A stretch of DNA of 43,152 nt from a virus. The number at the start of each line of letters is the position of its first letter. Positions within the stretch are counted from its first letter, which is position 1. Shown piece after piece: positions 27,169 to 34,044 of the stretch. The translations under genes were made by a program, and so were the position numbers. The notes below the pieces were generated by a model. It was given only the letters and a program-made list of their open reading frames with translations, ran no database searches and was not told where the DNA came from. The stretch spans positions 1-43,152 of the IMG/VR virus record IMGVR_UViG_3300046318_000209. The stretch is one strand, 5' to 3'.

Positions 27169-27774
27169 ATGCAATTGTTGACTGGGCAAGATAACTACAT
27201 TGCAACGACACCCACAACAGTACACCACTACGATGTATTCATCGACTCGGAGATCACTGGGCCAGAAGATTATCGTGACCTGATCACACTCTTGTTTAAC
27301 GCTGATGAAGGCACGACGGTCAACATCTTCATTAACTCTGAGGGTGGTCATCTCGACACGGCAATTGCTGTGATTGAGGGGCTAAAGAACACACAAGCTC
27401 ACGTGGTCGCGGTGTTGATTGGAGCTTGCCATTCAGCAGCTAGTTTCATTGCAATGTACTGCCACGAGGTTGCTGTCCTCGACAATGCATATTCGATGGT
27501 GCACACAGCTACGTTTGGATCAGTTGGTTTCACAGGCAACGTTAAAGCTCACACAGACTTTACTGTACGGATGGTCGAGAAGTTGATCAACGACACCTAT
27601 GAGGGATTCCTCACCAAGGATGAATTGTCGAGAGTTAAATCAGGTGTGGAAATGTGGTTTGACGCTGATGAGATTCGCGATCGGATGCGCAGTCGTATCA
27701 AGCACCTACAGGCCCTCGAGAAAAAGAAGCTCAAAGCCGCTGGCCAAGCTTTAAAGAAAGAGCTTGAAGAGTAA
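27169..27774 (+). CDS. ClpP-like serine protease, 201 aa
   Basis: INSEGGHLDTAIAVIEGL matches the ClpP strand-helix after the hydrophobic core. IGACHSAASF holds the nucleophile Ser89, and YSMVH the His112. The end is a Lys/Glu-rich helix. The frame opens further upstream inside SleB, but ATG 27169 gives the correct family start. In phages such enzymes occur as head-maturation proteases or host-directed proteases. No head genes are near, so the target is open. Confidence 0.85.
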   Translation: MQLLTGQDNYIATTPTTVHHYDVFIDSEITGPEDYRDLITLLFNADEGTTVNIFINSEGGHLDTAIAVIEGLKNTQAHVVAVLIGACHSAASFIAMYCHEVAVLDNAYSMVHTATFGSVGFTGNVKAHTDFTVRMVEKLINDTYEGFLTKDELSRVKSGVEMWFDADEIRDRMRSRIKHLQALEKKKLKAAGQALKKELEE

Positions 27775-27778
27775 CGCA

Positions 27779-27801
27779 AACGCCCTACGGGGCGTTTTCT
27801 T
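27779..27801 (+). terminator. Rho-independent terminator upstream of P19
   Basis: AACGCCC, TACG, GGGCGTT then TTCTTTC. It is followed 8 nt later by promoter P19, a terminator-plus-promoter cassette. Confidence 0.8.
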
Positions 27802-27808
27802 TCACCCG

Positions 27809-27837
27809 TTGCCCAAATTGTATTTTGACAGTATAAT
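27809..27837 (+). promoter_or_regulatory. early sigma70-type promoter P19
   Basis: TTGCCC 27809-27814, 17-bp spacer, TATAAT 27832-27837, then AGAGTCATACCAGGAG. Confidence 0.9.
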
Positions 27838-27858
27838 AGAGTCATACCAGGAGATAAT

Positions 27859-28050
27859 ATGAAACGCAAACTTGAACCAATCGCAACTTACTTCAACACT
27901 GACGGCGTTGAAGTGAAAGTGTATACTGAGAAGAAAGTGAAACGTATCCCGTGGCAACGGGGAGAGGCTTTCCTGGGCCAGAAGATGCGGATTGGCGATG
28001 AGAATGATCGTATGTTCGCTCGGTTTACTCGTAAGAATGGAAAGTATTGA
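27859..28050 (+). CDS. small basic hypothetical protein, 63 aa
   Basis: Starts after CCAGGAGATAAT. Very basic, beta-rich (GVEVKVYTEKKVKRIPWQRGE and RMFARFTRKNGKY). Could bind nucleic acid. First gene of the P19 unit, which also holds the kinase-like gene. No family recognised. Confidence 0.7.
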   Translation: MKRKLEPIATYFNTDGVEVKVYTEKKVKRIPWQRGEAFLGQKMRIGDENDRMFARFTRKNGKY

Positions 28051-28200
28051 ATGAGATATATTGCATCACTAATTTTGTTTACAAGTTGGGTGGTTGGTAT
28101 AGTGCTGGCCAAAGGTTTTTGGAGCACTCTTTTCGCCATCTTCATACCCCTGTGGTCATACTACTTGGTGGTTGAACGTTTTGTTGTGGGGTACCTATAA
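28051..28200 (+). CDS. small membrane protein, two helices, 49 aa
   Basis: MRYIASLILFTSWVVGIVLAKGFWSTLFAIFIPLWSYYLVVE: two hydrophobic helices around an AKGFWST turn. That turn and the Y-L-V-V-E end are known from uncharacterised membrane proteins of many phages. ATG directly abuts the preceding TGA; TAATG overlap with the next gene. Confidence 0.7.
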   Translation: MRYIASLILFTSWVVGIVLAKGFWSTLFAIFIPLWSYYLVVERFVVGYL

Positions 28201-28370
28201 TGGGTCAAGTAAGTGAAGCTGTTCTCGATATTGAGGACTTATACAACTCTGGGTTTTCAGCACCAGACATTTCCCGCCGCCTGAACCTCGCCCTCTTTTT
28301 TGTAGAGCAGGTTATTATGGAATTAACAACAGATGTACCAGATGATGAGGTCCACCCATGGCAAAATTAA
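28200..28370 (+). CDS. small helix-turn-helix-like protein, 56 aa
   Basis: MGQVSEAVLDIEDLYNSGFSAPDISRRLNLALFFVEQVI: residues 14-38 read like a helix-turn-helix (GFSAPDISRRLNL). It may bind DNA or be a structural scrap; T4-like phages carry similar short proteins. Overlaps the kinase gene by 13 bases. Confidence 0.65.
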   Translation: MGQVSEAVLDIEDLYNSGFSAPDISRRLNLALFFVEQVIMELTTDVPDDEVHPWQN

Positions 28371-28789
28371 CACTTATTCGCGGCTTACCTGGTTCTGGTA
28401 AGTCCACCTACGCAAAAACCTTGGATTGCATTCACTACGAGGCTGATCAATTCTTTGAGTTGGATTGGGGCGACTATGTGTTCGATCCTAAGTTGATCAA
28501 AGTTGCTCATGAATGGTGCTTTGCGAAGACTATCCGGGCATTACGTCGGGGACACGACGTTGCCGTGAGTAACACATTCACGCAGCTGTGGGAGATCAAC
28601 CGCTACTTGGAAATTCCTCGTACTCTATCTGATGTTGAAGTTGAAATAGTTGAGATGAAGACCCAATACGAAAATATCCACGGTGTACCGGAGGATAAGT
28701 TGGTACAAATGGCAGCACGTTGGGAAGACATTTCACAAGCATGTGTCGAGGTGTTTGGGTTCAATGTCAGGGTCATTGAAAATGCGTGA
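28358..28789 (+). CDS. P-loop kinase, polynucleotide-kinase-like, 143 aa
   Basis: LIRGLPGSGKSTYAK is a Walker A P-loop (Lys15), followed by IHYEADQFFE in the position of the kinase Asp of T4 Pnkp-like enzymes (motif with D and R further on). The C-terminal half has VEMKTQYENIHGVPEDKL, a LID-like region with Arg in AARWED. It lacks the phosphatase domain of T4 Pnkp. With the Rnl1-type ligase two genes on, a 5'-OH kinase role in RNA repair is plausible, but AAA_33-type kinases have other substrates too. Confidence 0.75.
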   Translation: MAKLTLIRGLPGSGKSTYAKTLDCIHYEADQFFELDWGDYVFDPKLIKVAHEWCFAKTIRALRRGHDVAVSNTFTQLWEINRYLEIPRTLSDVEVEIVEMKTQYENIHGVPEDKLVQMAARWEDISQACVEVFGFNVRVIENA

Positions 28790-29165
28790 AACCAAACTCT
28801 ACACACTCAATGAACAAGTTGTACTAACTTATCCTACGGCAGAATTTCTCCGTATTCGTCACCAGCAACGTCTCCCCAACCTCGATCAATGGCTGGAAGC
28901 TGGTGATGAAATGGTAATGCTGACGGAGAAAACGGAAGACGTGCCTATTCATATGATTTCAAAGATTGAATATGGTCAACGCAAGGATGAATTCATTGCG
29001 TTGGATTCGGAATTGCAGGCAATCATAGAGGCGCCTTTTATTCACCGAACCCTCCAAGCAGAAAAACAATTTGAAGGCACTAAGGCAGAGCTGAGAAGCA
29101 TGCTAGATAAAGTTAACCATTTCAACTCACTCCCTTGGTATAAAAGAATTTTCAAAAAGATCTGA
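28782..29165 (+). CDS. hypothetical protein between kinase and RNA ligase, 127 aa
   Basis: ATG 28782 overlaps the kinase end. Begins MRETKLYTLNEQVVLTYPTAEFLRIRHQQRL; the C-terminal third is helical and basic, ending WYKRIFKKI. Conserved-looking but unrecognised. It shares the unit with the kinase, so a role beside the RNA-repair genes is possible. Confidence 0.65.
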   Translation: MRETKLYTLNEQVVLTYPTAEFLRIRHQQRLPNLDQWLEAGDEMVMLTEKTEDVPIHMISKIEYGQRKDEFIALDSELQAIIEAPFIHRTLQAEKQFEGTKAELRSMLDKVNHFNSLPWYKRIFKKI

Positions 29166-29171
29166 TATCCG

Positions 29172-29200
29172 TTGACCTAATTGCACAGATCGATGATAAT
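29172..29200 (+). promoter_or_regulatory. early sigma70-type promoter P20
   Basis: TTGACC 29172-29177, 17-bp spacer, GATAAT 29195-29200, then AGAGTCATAGTAAACAAGGA. It drives the RNA ligase gene, so that enzyme is predicted early. Confidence 0.9.
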
Positions 29201-29225
29201 AGAGTCATAGTAAACAAGGATTGTA

Positions 29226-30089
29226 ATGTCTAAAGAATTAGTGACTCGAAAAGAGTCGGTGCGATGGCCGGGGTTGTTTGTAAAGAAGTACACACGCCGT
29301 GTTTTCTTCGACAACCTGTGGCATGAGAATGCTGAACTGATGGAAGCACGTGGCCACGTTGAGCTTGCTGATGGCACTGTCGTGGTCCGTCCGTTTACAA
29401 AGATCTTCAACCGTGGAGAAAATGGTACAGACATTGACCGGGATGAAGTTTGCCTGTCTGTGCGCAAGGTGAACGGCTTTATGGCTGCTGCTACGTGGGT
29501 TGACGAAGTGTGTGATGTTGTTGTTTCTACGACGGGTTCATTAGACTCAGACTTCGTGACGTTGGCAGAGAAGTATATCAACGAGGATGTCAAGTCTTAT
29601 ATCAAGTCGATGATGTACTTGGAGCCGGGTACATTTCTTTTTGAAATCGTCGACCCATCTGACCCACATATTGTACCGGAAGACACTGGTGCATATTTGA
29701 TTGGTTTCCGACCAGTTTACAGTGACGCTGCTTACACCACAAGCGTCACTAAAGAAATGGACCTCGACAGCACAGCTAGGGCTATGGGTGTTAAGCGTCC
29801 AGAGTGGAAAATTCAAAAGTTTGGCGATGTGGTGTATGAGGCATCTACGTGTAAGCATGAGGGGTATGTAGTTTACGGGCTACAAACCGGAAAGTCTTTG
29901 AAGATCAAGTCTCCATATTACCTGCACCTGAAAATGGCAGCTCGTAAGAAAGATATCATGTCTTTGAATAAAAAGCGGATCGATGAGGAGTACTACCCAT
30001 TGATTGATCACTTGACCGAAATGGGTGAAGCGTTTACAATGATGGATGAACAAGCGCGTTTGGATTACATGCGATCATGGCTAAGCTAA
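29226..30089 (+). CDS. RNA ligase, T4 Rnl1-like, 287 aa
   Basis: The region before the active site, ARGHVELADGTVVVRPFTKIFNRGEN, follows the T4 Rnl1 pattern of RG...VRP..KFFN.NEN. Motif I is RKVNG (Lys81), III FLFEIVDP, IV EGYVVY (Glu212) and V LKIKSPYY (Lys226/228). Shorter than T4 Rnl1 (374 aa), mostly missing the C-terminal domain that binds tRNA. T4 Rnl1 repairs tRNA cut in the anticodon loop by host PrrC. Its own early promoter fits a counter-defence role. Confidence 0.85.
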   Translation: MSKELVTRKESVRWPGLFVKKYTRRVFFDNLWHENAELMEARGHVELADGTVVVRPFTKIFNRGENGTDIDRDEVCLSVRKVNGFMAAATWVDEVCDVVVSTTGSLDSDFVTLAEKYINEDVKSYIKSMMYLEPGTFLFEIVDPSDPHIVPEDTGAYLIGFRPVYSDAAYTTSVTKEMDLDSTARAMGVKRPEWKIQKFGDVVYEASTCKHEGYVVYGLQTGKSLKIKSPYYLHLKMAARKKDIMSLNKKRIDEEYYPLIDHLTEMGEAFTMMDEQARLDYMRSWLS

Positions 30090-30364
30090 CATTGAAGACC
30101 TGGGATGAGTGGGAGTCGGAAGGCCTCCACGTCATCAAAGGACAGAAGGCTGTTGGCTTTGACAAGAATAGCAAAGCATTGTTCTCTGAACGACAAGTAA
30201 CAAAGACTGTCCACCACCGTTACGGCTACACTCGTGATCGAGCGCAGGCTCAATACAAACCTGAGCCAGAACCTGAGCGAGTGTACTATGCTGACGGTGG
30301 TGGATATGTCAACTACGGAGGCCCGTGTGGGCCTCTGTATTTTGATAGAAATGGAAATACATAA
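30077..30364 (+). CDS. conserved phage hypothetical protein, 95 aa
   Basis: MAKLTLKTWDEWESEGLHVIKGQKAVG is a recognised opening in T4-like phages. The rest is Tyr/Gly/Pro-rich (YADGGGYVNYGGPCGPLYF), probably disordered. Overlaps the ligase end by 13 bases and the phosphoesterase start by 1. Confidence 0.7.
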   Translation: MAKLTLKTWDEWESEGLHVIKGQKAVGFDKNSKALFSERQVTKTVHHRYGYTRDRAQAQYKPEPEPERVYYADGGGYVNYGGPCGPLYFDRNGNT

Positions 30365-30936
30365 TGACTGAGAAAATTTGGTTTACATCTGATAACCACT
30401 ACTTTCACAAGAACATCATGAAGTTCTGTCCAAACACTCGCTTCGGTGAGTCTGTAGAACAGATGAATGAGTTGATGATTGAAGCACACAACGCTAAAGT
30501 TGGACCACACGACCGTGTGTACTTTCTCGGCGACTTCTGCTTTAGCTCAGCTGAAAACACTGAAGGTGTATTGAAGCGGTTGAACGGTCGTAAGCATTTG
30601 ATCTACGGTAACCACGACAAGGTACTCCGGAGCAACCGCCACTTGCAAAACTACTTTGAGTCTGTGCAAGACTATAAGGAAATTGTGATTGAAGGTCAGA
30701 AGGTTGTTATGTTCCACTTCCCAATGCGGGAATGGAACTCAATGCATCATGGATCATACCACTTGTTCGGCCACGTCCACGGTGGTCTCGAGCATGAGAT
30801 TGTAGGACGTTCTATGGACGTTGGTATCGATACACGAGTGCCAGCTGACATGGCTCCTTGGTCGTGGGAAGAAGTGCATGCAAAGTTGCAAGCAAGAGAG
30901 GTGCGTACGCACCATGGTAAATCATCTAATCTTTAA
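30364..30936 (+). CDS. calcineurin-like metallophosphoesterase, 190 aa
   Basis: WFTSDNHYFHKN (D-x-H), VYFLGDFCFS (GD), LIYGNHDK (GNHD), MFHFPMREW and LFGHVHGG: all metal-ligand motifs of the single-domain family. The substrate may be nucleotides or phosphorylated RNA or protein. Position after the Rnl1-like ligase allows a role in removing 2',3'-cyclic phosphate, an inference only. Confidence 0.85.
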   Translation: MTEKIWFTSDNHYFHKNIMKFCPNTRFGESVEQMNELMIEAHNAKVGPHDRVYFLGDFCFSSAENTEGVLKRLNGRKHLIYGNHDKVLRSNRHLQNYFESVQDYKEIVIEGQKVVMFHFPMREWNSMHHGSYHLFGHVHGGLEHEIVGRSMDVGIDTRVPADMAPWSWEEVHAKLQAREVRTHHGKSSNL

Positions 30937-30945
30937 GGATATAAA

Positions 30946-31236
30946 ATGACACGTACTCAACAGGTAAGGAATTTTTTTGCCCGCGGCGGTTCAGGTACTG
31001 ATAAAGAACTTGCTATTGTATTTAATACAGAACCGTACGTTATTCGTGGATACATTTCCAGTATGAACAAACGGCAGCCAGGACTTATTGACAAACGTGT
31101 TGTTCCTGGCCAGCGGAAACAGGAGTATTACCAACCCAATCGTAATAAAGCAGTTCGCTCACCCTCAGTGAGAGTAGCGCCTACTCTTTCGATTACCATT
31201 AACGGGACGCTCTACCGAGCTATTCCTATCCAATGA
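30946..31236 (+). CDS. winged-helix-like DNA-binding protein, 96 aa
   Basis: TDKELAIVFNTEPYVIRGYISSM is the same helix-turn-helix core as 8716, followed by a basic wing (KRVVPGQRKQEYY). The C-terminal strand SITINGTLYRAIPIQ is extra. The ribosome-binding site is AAGGATATAAA. Probably a regulator of phage or host transcription. Confidence 0.7.
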   Translation: MTRTQQVRNFFARGGSGTDKELAIVFNTEPYVIRGYISSMNKRQPGLIDKRVVPGQRKQEYYQPNRNKAVRSPSVRVAPTLSITINGTLYRAIPIQ

Positions 31237-31619
31237 TCATTGGCATTACAGGCACTCGTGAAGGAATGACCGACCACCAACTACGGTCGGTTGGTCGTTA
31301 CCTTGCCGATCGCAGTGGTGAATTTCATCACGGCGACTGTGTTGGCGTAGATGTGCAAGCAGCAAAGATAGCCAAGTATTTTGGTTACCACGTCGTGTGC
31401 CACCCTCCCATGGATAGCGCGATGCGCGCCTTTCATGATAGTGATGAAGTTCGTGCACCACTCGGTTACCTAGCACGCGATCGGAAGATCGTTGAGAGTG
31501 TTGAGTTGTTACTTGTTGTGCCCAAACAAAAAGAGTGGCAGTCGTCGGGTGGAACGTGGTATACTCATGACTACGCCAAGAAGAAAGGCGTTCCTATTAT
31601 TATGTTTTGGCCGGAGTAA
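31233..31619 (+). CDS. SLOG-like nucleotide-binding protein (YspA/DUF2493-type), 128 aa
   Basis: MIIGITGTREGMTDHQL, then HHGDCVGVDVQAAKIAKYFGYHVVCHPP and YLARDRKIVESVELLLVVPK, match the YspA-like SLOG fold: a Gly-rich loop, GD-x-x-GVD, and ARD/R-N-x-x-I-V. SLOG proteins bind nucleotides, such as NAD-derived ones, and some serve in phage defence. It may sense or sequester such a signal here, which is inference. Confidence 0.75.
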   Translation: MIIGITGTREGMTDHQLRSVGRYLADRSGEFHHGDCVGVDVQAAKIAKYFGYHVVCHPPMDSAMRAFHDSDEVRAPLGYLARDRKIVESVELLLVVPKQKEWQSSGGTWYTHDYAKKKGVPIIMFWPE

Positions 31620-31624
31620 AAATC

Positions 31625-31912
31625 ATGCCTAAGTTTGTTGTTGAAACAGTTCGTGTTCTCAGATCCAAGTATTATGTTGAGTGCCCAGCGGCTGAGTGGG
31701 CAGCTGATGCCATTACCATGGAAGAACTCGATCAATTTTCTGATGTGTTTCACATGGAAGATATTGCCTCAATTACAGAGGTGGAAGACTACCCAGTAGC
31801 ACTACCCAACGAAGGTGTGAACGGAGCAATCAATACATATAACCCTGACACTAAACGTTGGGATCAATCTGTGCGGTGGGAACTCGCCCACCAACACCCA
31901 TTAAAGGATTGA
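31625..31912 (+). CDS. hypothetical protein, 95 aa
   Basis: ATG 31625 chosen over 31607, which is inside the previous gene. MPKFVVETVRVLRSKYYVEC opens with strands, then acidic helix ITMEELDQFSDVFHMEDIASITEVED. An acidic soluble protein of unknown role. Confidence 0.65.
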   Translation: MPKFVVETVRVLRSKYYVECPAAEWAADAITMEELDQFSDVFHMEDIASITEVEDYPVALPNEGVNGAINTYNPDTKRWDQSVRWELAHQHPLKD

Positions 31913-31913
31913 G

Positions 31914-32225
31914 ATGAAAACATTTGTAAGCGAAGGACTGACTATTGAGGTCCCTGATATCAACATCGTCAGCGATGACGGCCCCGTTATGCAAATTGCA
32001 GAGGGTGAACATGCAGGTGTGTGTTTCAAGATTTCAAACATTCGAATGGATGACGCTGATGAAGGTCTGATGTGGTACGACCTTAACATCACTGATGCAG
32101 TTGGCCAAAATACAGGATTGTCTGTTGACAACATCAAACCAATCGCGGATAATTTCATTTTACTGGCACTACACGAACAAATTAAACGAGCTAAAACAGG
32201 TGCGGTTTCAATTTCAAATACTTAA
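31914..32225 (+). CDS. hypothetical protein, 103 aa
   Basis: Begins 1 nt after the previous stop, with AAAGGATTGAG as ribosome-binding site. Acidic and beta-rich (GLMWYDLNITDAVGQNTGLSVDNIKP), ending AKTGAVSISNT. The last 35 bp overlap the 3' end of the convergent GIY-YIG gene; the endonuclease insertion may have altered this C-terminus. Confidence 0.7.
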   Translation: MKTFVSEGLTIEVPDINIVSDDGPVMQIAEGEHAGVCFKISNIRMDDADEGLMWYDLNITDAVGQNTGLSVDNIKPIADNFILLALHEQIKRAKTGAVSISNT

Positions 32226-32889
32226 AGAAATTTGCAACTGACATCTCCTTACCATCCTTGAGACGACATACCTTATAGATGATTTTGGTCTTTAGTTTTG
32301 CTATTTCTTCTTGTGATTTTACTCTTGAATAAGATTGCAAGTTTTGATCTGTAGTCCTTAAAGATCTTGTATATCTCAACTTATCCATGGATTTTTTTGC
32401 GTGGGGTTTACCGTACATTCCGTTAAGCTCTCCGGGCCTCCCTTTCAAAGGGTTTGGGCCTTGGGCCACGCCCAACTTAGCTTGAGATATTTTATGTTTG
32501 TGTTCACCGGAGCGTGGCGATTTTAATTTATACTTTTCACGAGGCTTTCTGTTGGGATGTTTCCTACCAAAGTTATCACACCCCCACATTCGTCGGCCGG
32601 CCATAGTATAAAACTGGTTAATGCACAGTGGATCTCCCCAATGCTCGTGAATCATGTCCTGCTCATAGTCATAAGCATCTTTACGGTCGAAGAACTCTGC
32701 AATGATCATCCAGTCAAATTGATCAAAAATGGGTTTGACTCTTTTACTCGAAGTCTGGTATAATGGAAAGTCAACGTCTGATGGAGTTACTTGTTTTCTT
32801 GATGTTCTAGACCCTATGTAGAACTCCCCTGTGTCTTTGTGGGTACACATGTAGACGTAGGGCATAACTCGATCTGACTTATAAATCAC
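32191..32889 (-). CDS. GIY-YIG homing endonuclease, 232 aa
   Basis: GTG start at 32889 with AAGGAG upstream. VYMCTHKDTGEFYIGSRT gives a diverged GIY-YIG pair (VYM...FYIGS), followed by Arg/Glu at expected positions (Glu in YEQDMIHEHWGDP). The C-terminal half has NUMOD-like basic repeats (HKHKISQAKLG, KGRPGELNGMYGKPHA). AT-rich, opposite strand, likely mobile. Confidence 0.85.
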   Translation of the reverse strand: MIYKSDRVMPYVYMCTHKDTGEFYIGSRTSRKQVTPSDVDFPLYQTSSKRVKPIFDQFDWMIIAEFFDRKDAYDYEQDMIHEHWGDPLCINQFYTMAGRRMWGCDNFGRKHPNRKPREKYKLKSPRSGEHKHKISQAKLGVAQGPNPLKGRPGELNGMYGKPHAKKSMDKLRYTRSLRTTDQNLQSYSRVKSQEEIAKLKTKIIYKVCRLKDGKEMSVANFFKYLKLKPHLF

Positions 32890-32926
32890 AACTTCTCCTT
32901 AATTACTATTTCCATCTTTGTTAGAT

Positions 32927-32938
32927 TATTTATAAATA
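32927..32938. promoter_or_regulatory. palindromic T4-type late promoter, possibly bidirectional
   Basis: TATTTATAAATA is its own reverse complement and contains TATAAATA on both strands: + strand 32931-32938, 13 bp before ATG 32951; minus strand 38 bp before GTG 32889. Confidence 0.65.
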
Positions 32939-32950
32939 AAAGGAATTCAA

Positions 32951-33706
32951 ATGTTCGTGCGATTATTGTCTGACCTTCACATGGAGGGGTACTACTACTC
33001 CTATACTCCCGTCGGCGAAGACCTTGTTGTTTTCGCTGGGGATATTCACACCCGCAATCGTCACGAAGAGTTGATTGAACAGGTACCTGAGACCACTCAG
33101 ATCATTATGGTTGCCGGTAACCACGAATACTACCATCGTGAATTTCATGAAGTCAACCGCTATCTAAAGTCGCTTGAGACTGTGTATAAGAACTTCAAGT
33201 TCCTGAACAACGACTCATTTGTACACGATGGCATCCACTTTTACGGTGGTACGATGTACAGTGACTTCTACTTGTATGGACAAGGTGAGCATTGGCAGAC
33301 GATTGCTGATGCTGACAAGTTCATTATGGACTTCCGTGTGTCTCAGATTGAAGATGGTGGTAACCGGCGTATATGGTCTACGGATGATCATATTAAGGAA
33401 CATACTAAGTTCCGCAACGGTCTCCAACATTGGATTCGAGAAACCGAAGGCCATAAGCGAGTTGTTGTGTCACACTTTGTACCACACCTTAAAGCAGTGC
33501 ATCCTCGTTGGGGCCGTAGTGCTCTGAACGGATACTTCACGTGCGATATGGATAAGCACATGGGTTGGGAAGGTTTGTGGTTGTATGGCCACACTCACGA
33601 CTCTGGTGACTTCATGGTTGGCGACACTCGATGTGTCGGTAACCCACGAGGCTACGGCGATGAAAACCGCCACGGCTTTGAAGAGGAAAAAATATTAGAA
33701 ATTTGA
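32951..33706 (+). CDS. calcineurin-like metallophosphoesterase, 251 aa
   Basis: LLSDLHMEGY (D-x-H), VVFAGDIHTR (GD), MVAGNHEYY (GNHE), VVSHFVPHLK and WLYGHTHDS (GHTH) are all present. Larger than the 30364 enzyme and with a typical phage phosphatase C-terminus (GNPRGYGDEN). Ribosome-binding site AAAGGAATTC; candidate late promoter just upstream. Third phosphoesterase in the window. Confidence 0.85.
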   Translation: MFVRLLSDLHMEGYYYSYTPVGEDLVVFAGDIHTRNRHEELIEQVPETTQIIMVAGNHEYYHREFHEVNRYLKSLETVYKNFKFLNNDSFVHDGIHFYGGTMYSDFYLYGQGEHWQTIADADKFIMDFRVSQIEDGGNRRIWSTDDHIKEHTKFRNGLQHWIRETEGHKRVVVSHFVPHLKAVHPRWGRSALNGYFTCDMDKHMGWEGLWLYGHTHDSGDFMVGDTRCVGNPRGYGDENRHGFEEEKILEI

Positions 33707-33716
33707 GTTGGACCTG

Positions 33717-33745
33717 TTGTCAACAAACTGATTCAGATAGATAAT
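33717..33745 (+). promoter_or_regulatory. sigma70-type promoter P21 of the Ro-like gene leader
   Basis: TTGTCA 33717-33722, 17-bp spacer, GATAAT 33740-33745. Same geometry as the other 23, but the leader begins ATCCG rather than AGAGTCAT or TGGGCATC. Confidence 0.75.
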
Positions 33746-33751
33746 ATCCGA

Positions 33752-33978
33752 ATACCACTAAGGATGGTTTCAGCAACTTAAAATACAATCGTACTAAAGT
33801 AGAAGCGTTTATCAGTCACAGCTTCACGCTCTTCGGAGTGACGTCACACAGAAACTGGGTACCTTGCAGGTGGTTATGAACCTGATATTGGGAACGGTAG
33901 AAATCGAACCTCAGTGGTAGCTGAGTACAGCCCTACGGGCGACCATCCTGCAATTGAATTCTTAGGTTGAATTCTGCA
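33752..33978 (+). ncRNA. candidate structured leader or Y-RNA-like RNA
   Basis: Non-coding 300-nt stretch between P21 and the Ro-like gene. Hairpins visible: CTC-TTCG-GAG 33829-33838 (UUCG tetraloop), CAGGT/ACCTG 33867-33884, CTCAG-TGGTAG-CTGAG 33910-33925, GCCC-TAC-GGGC 33930-33940, and TGCA(ATT)GAATTC-TTAGGTT-GAATTCTGCA 33949-33978. TGGTAG and CTCAG recall tRNA D-arms. Ro-type proteins bind Y RNAs that can be encoded next to them and carry tRNA-like modules; that link is inferred. Confidence 0.6.
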
Positions 33979-34044
33979 ATCAAAACCTATGGCGTCTACC
34001 AGGACATTAAACTGGCATCAACCTGTAACATTATGGAGAAAGAT

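Noticed and set aside
33880-33950. tRNA on the minus strand (TTCGATT within GAGGTTCGATTTC)
   Set aside because: The presumed T-stem does not pair (GAGG against TCTAC) and no matching acceptor strand is found.
33967-34044. Upstream extension of the Ro-like protein by 26 residues
   Set aside because: The extension lies within the hairpin-rich leader, and the Shine-Dalgarno GGAG precedes ATG 34045.
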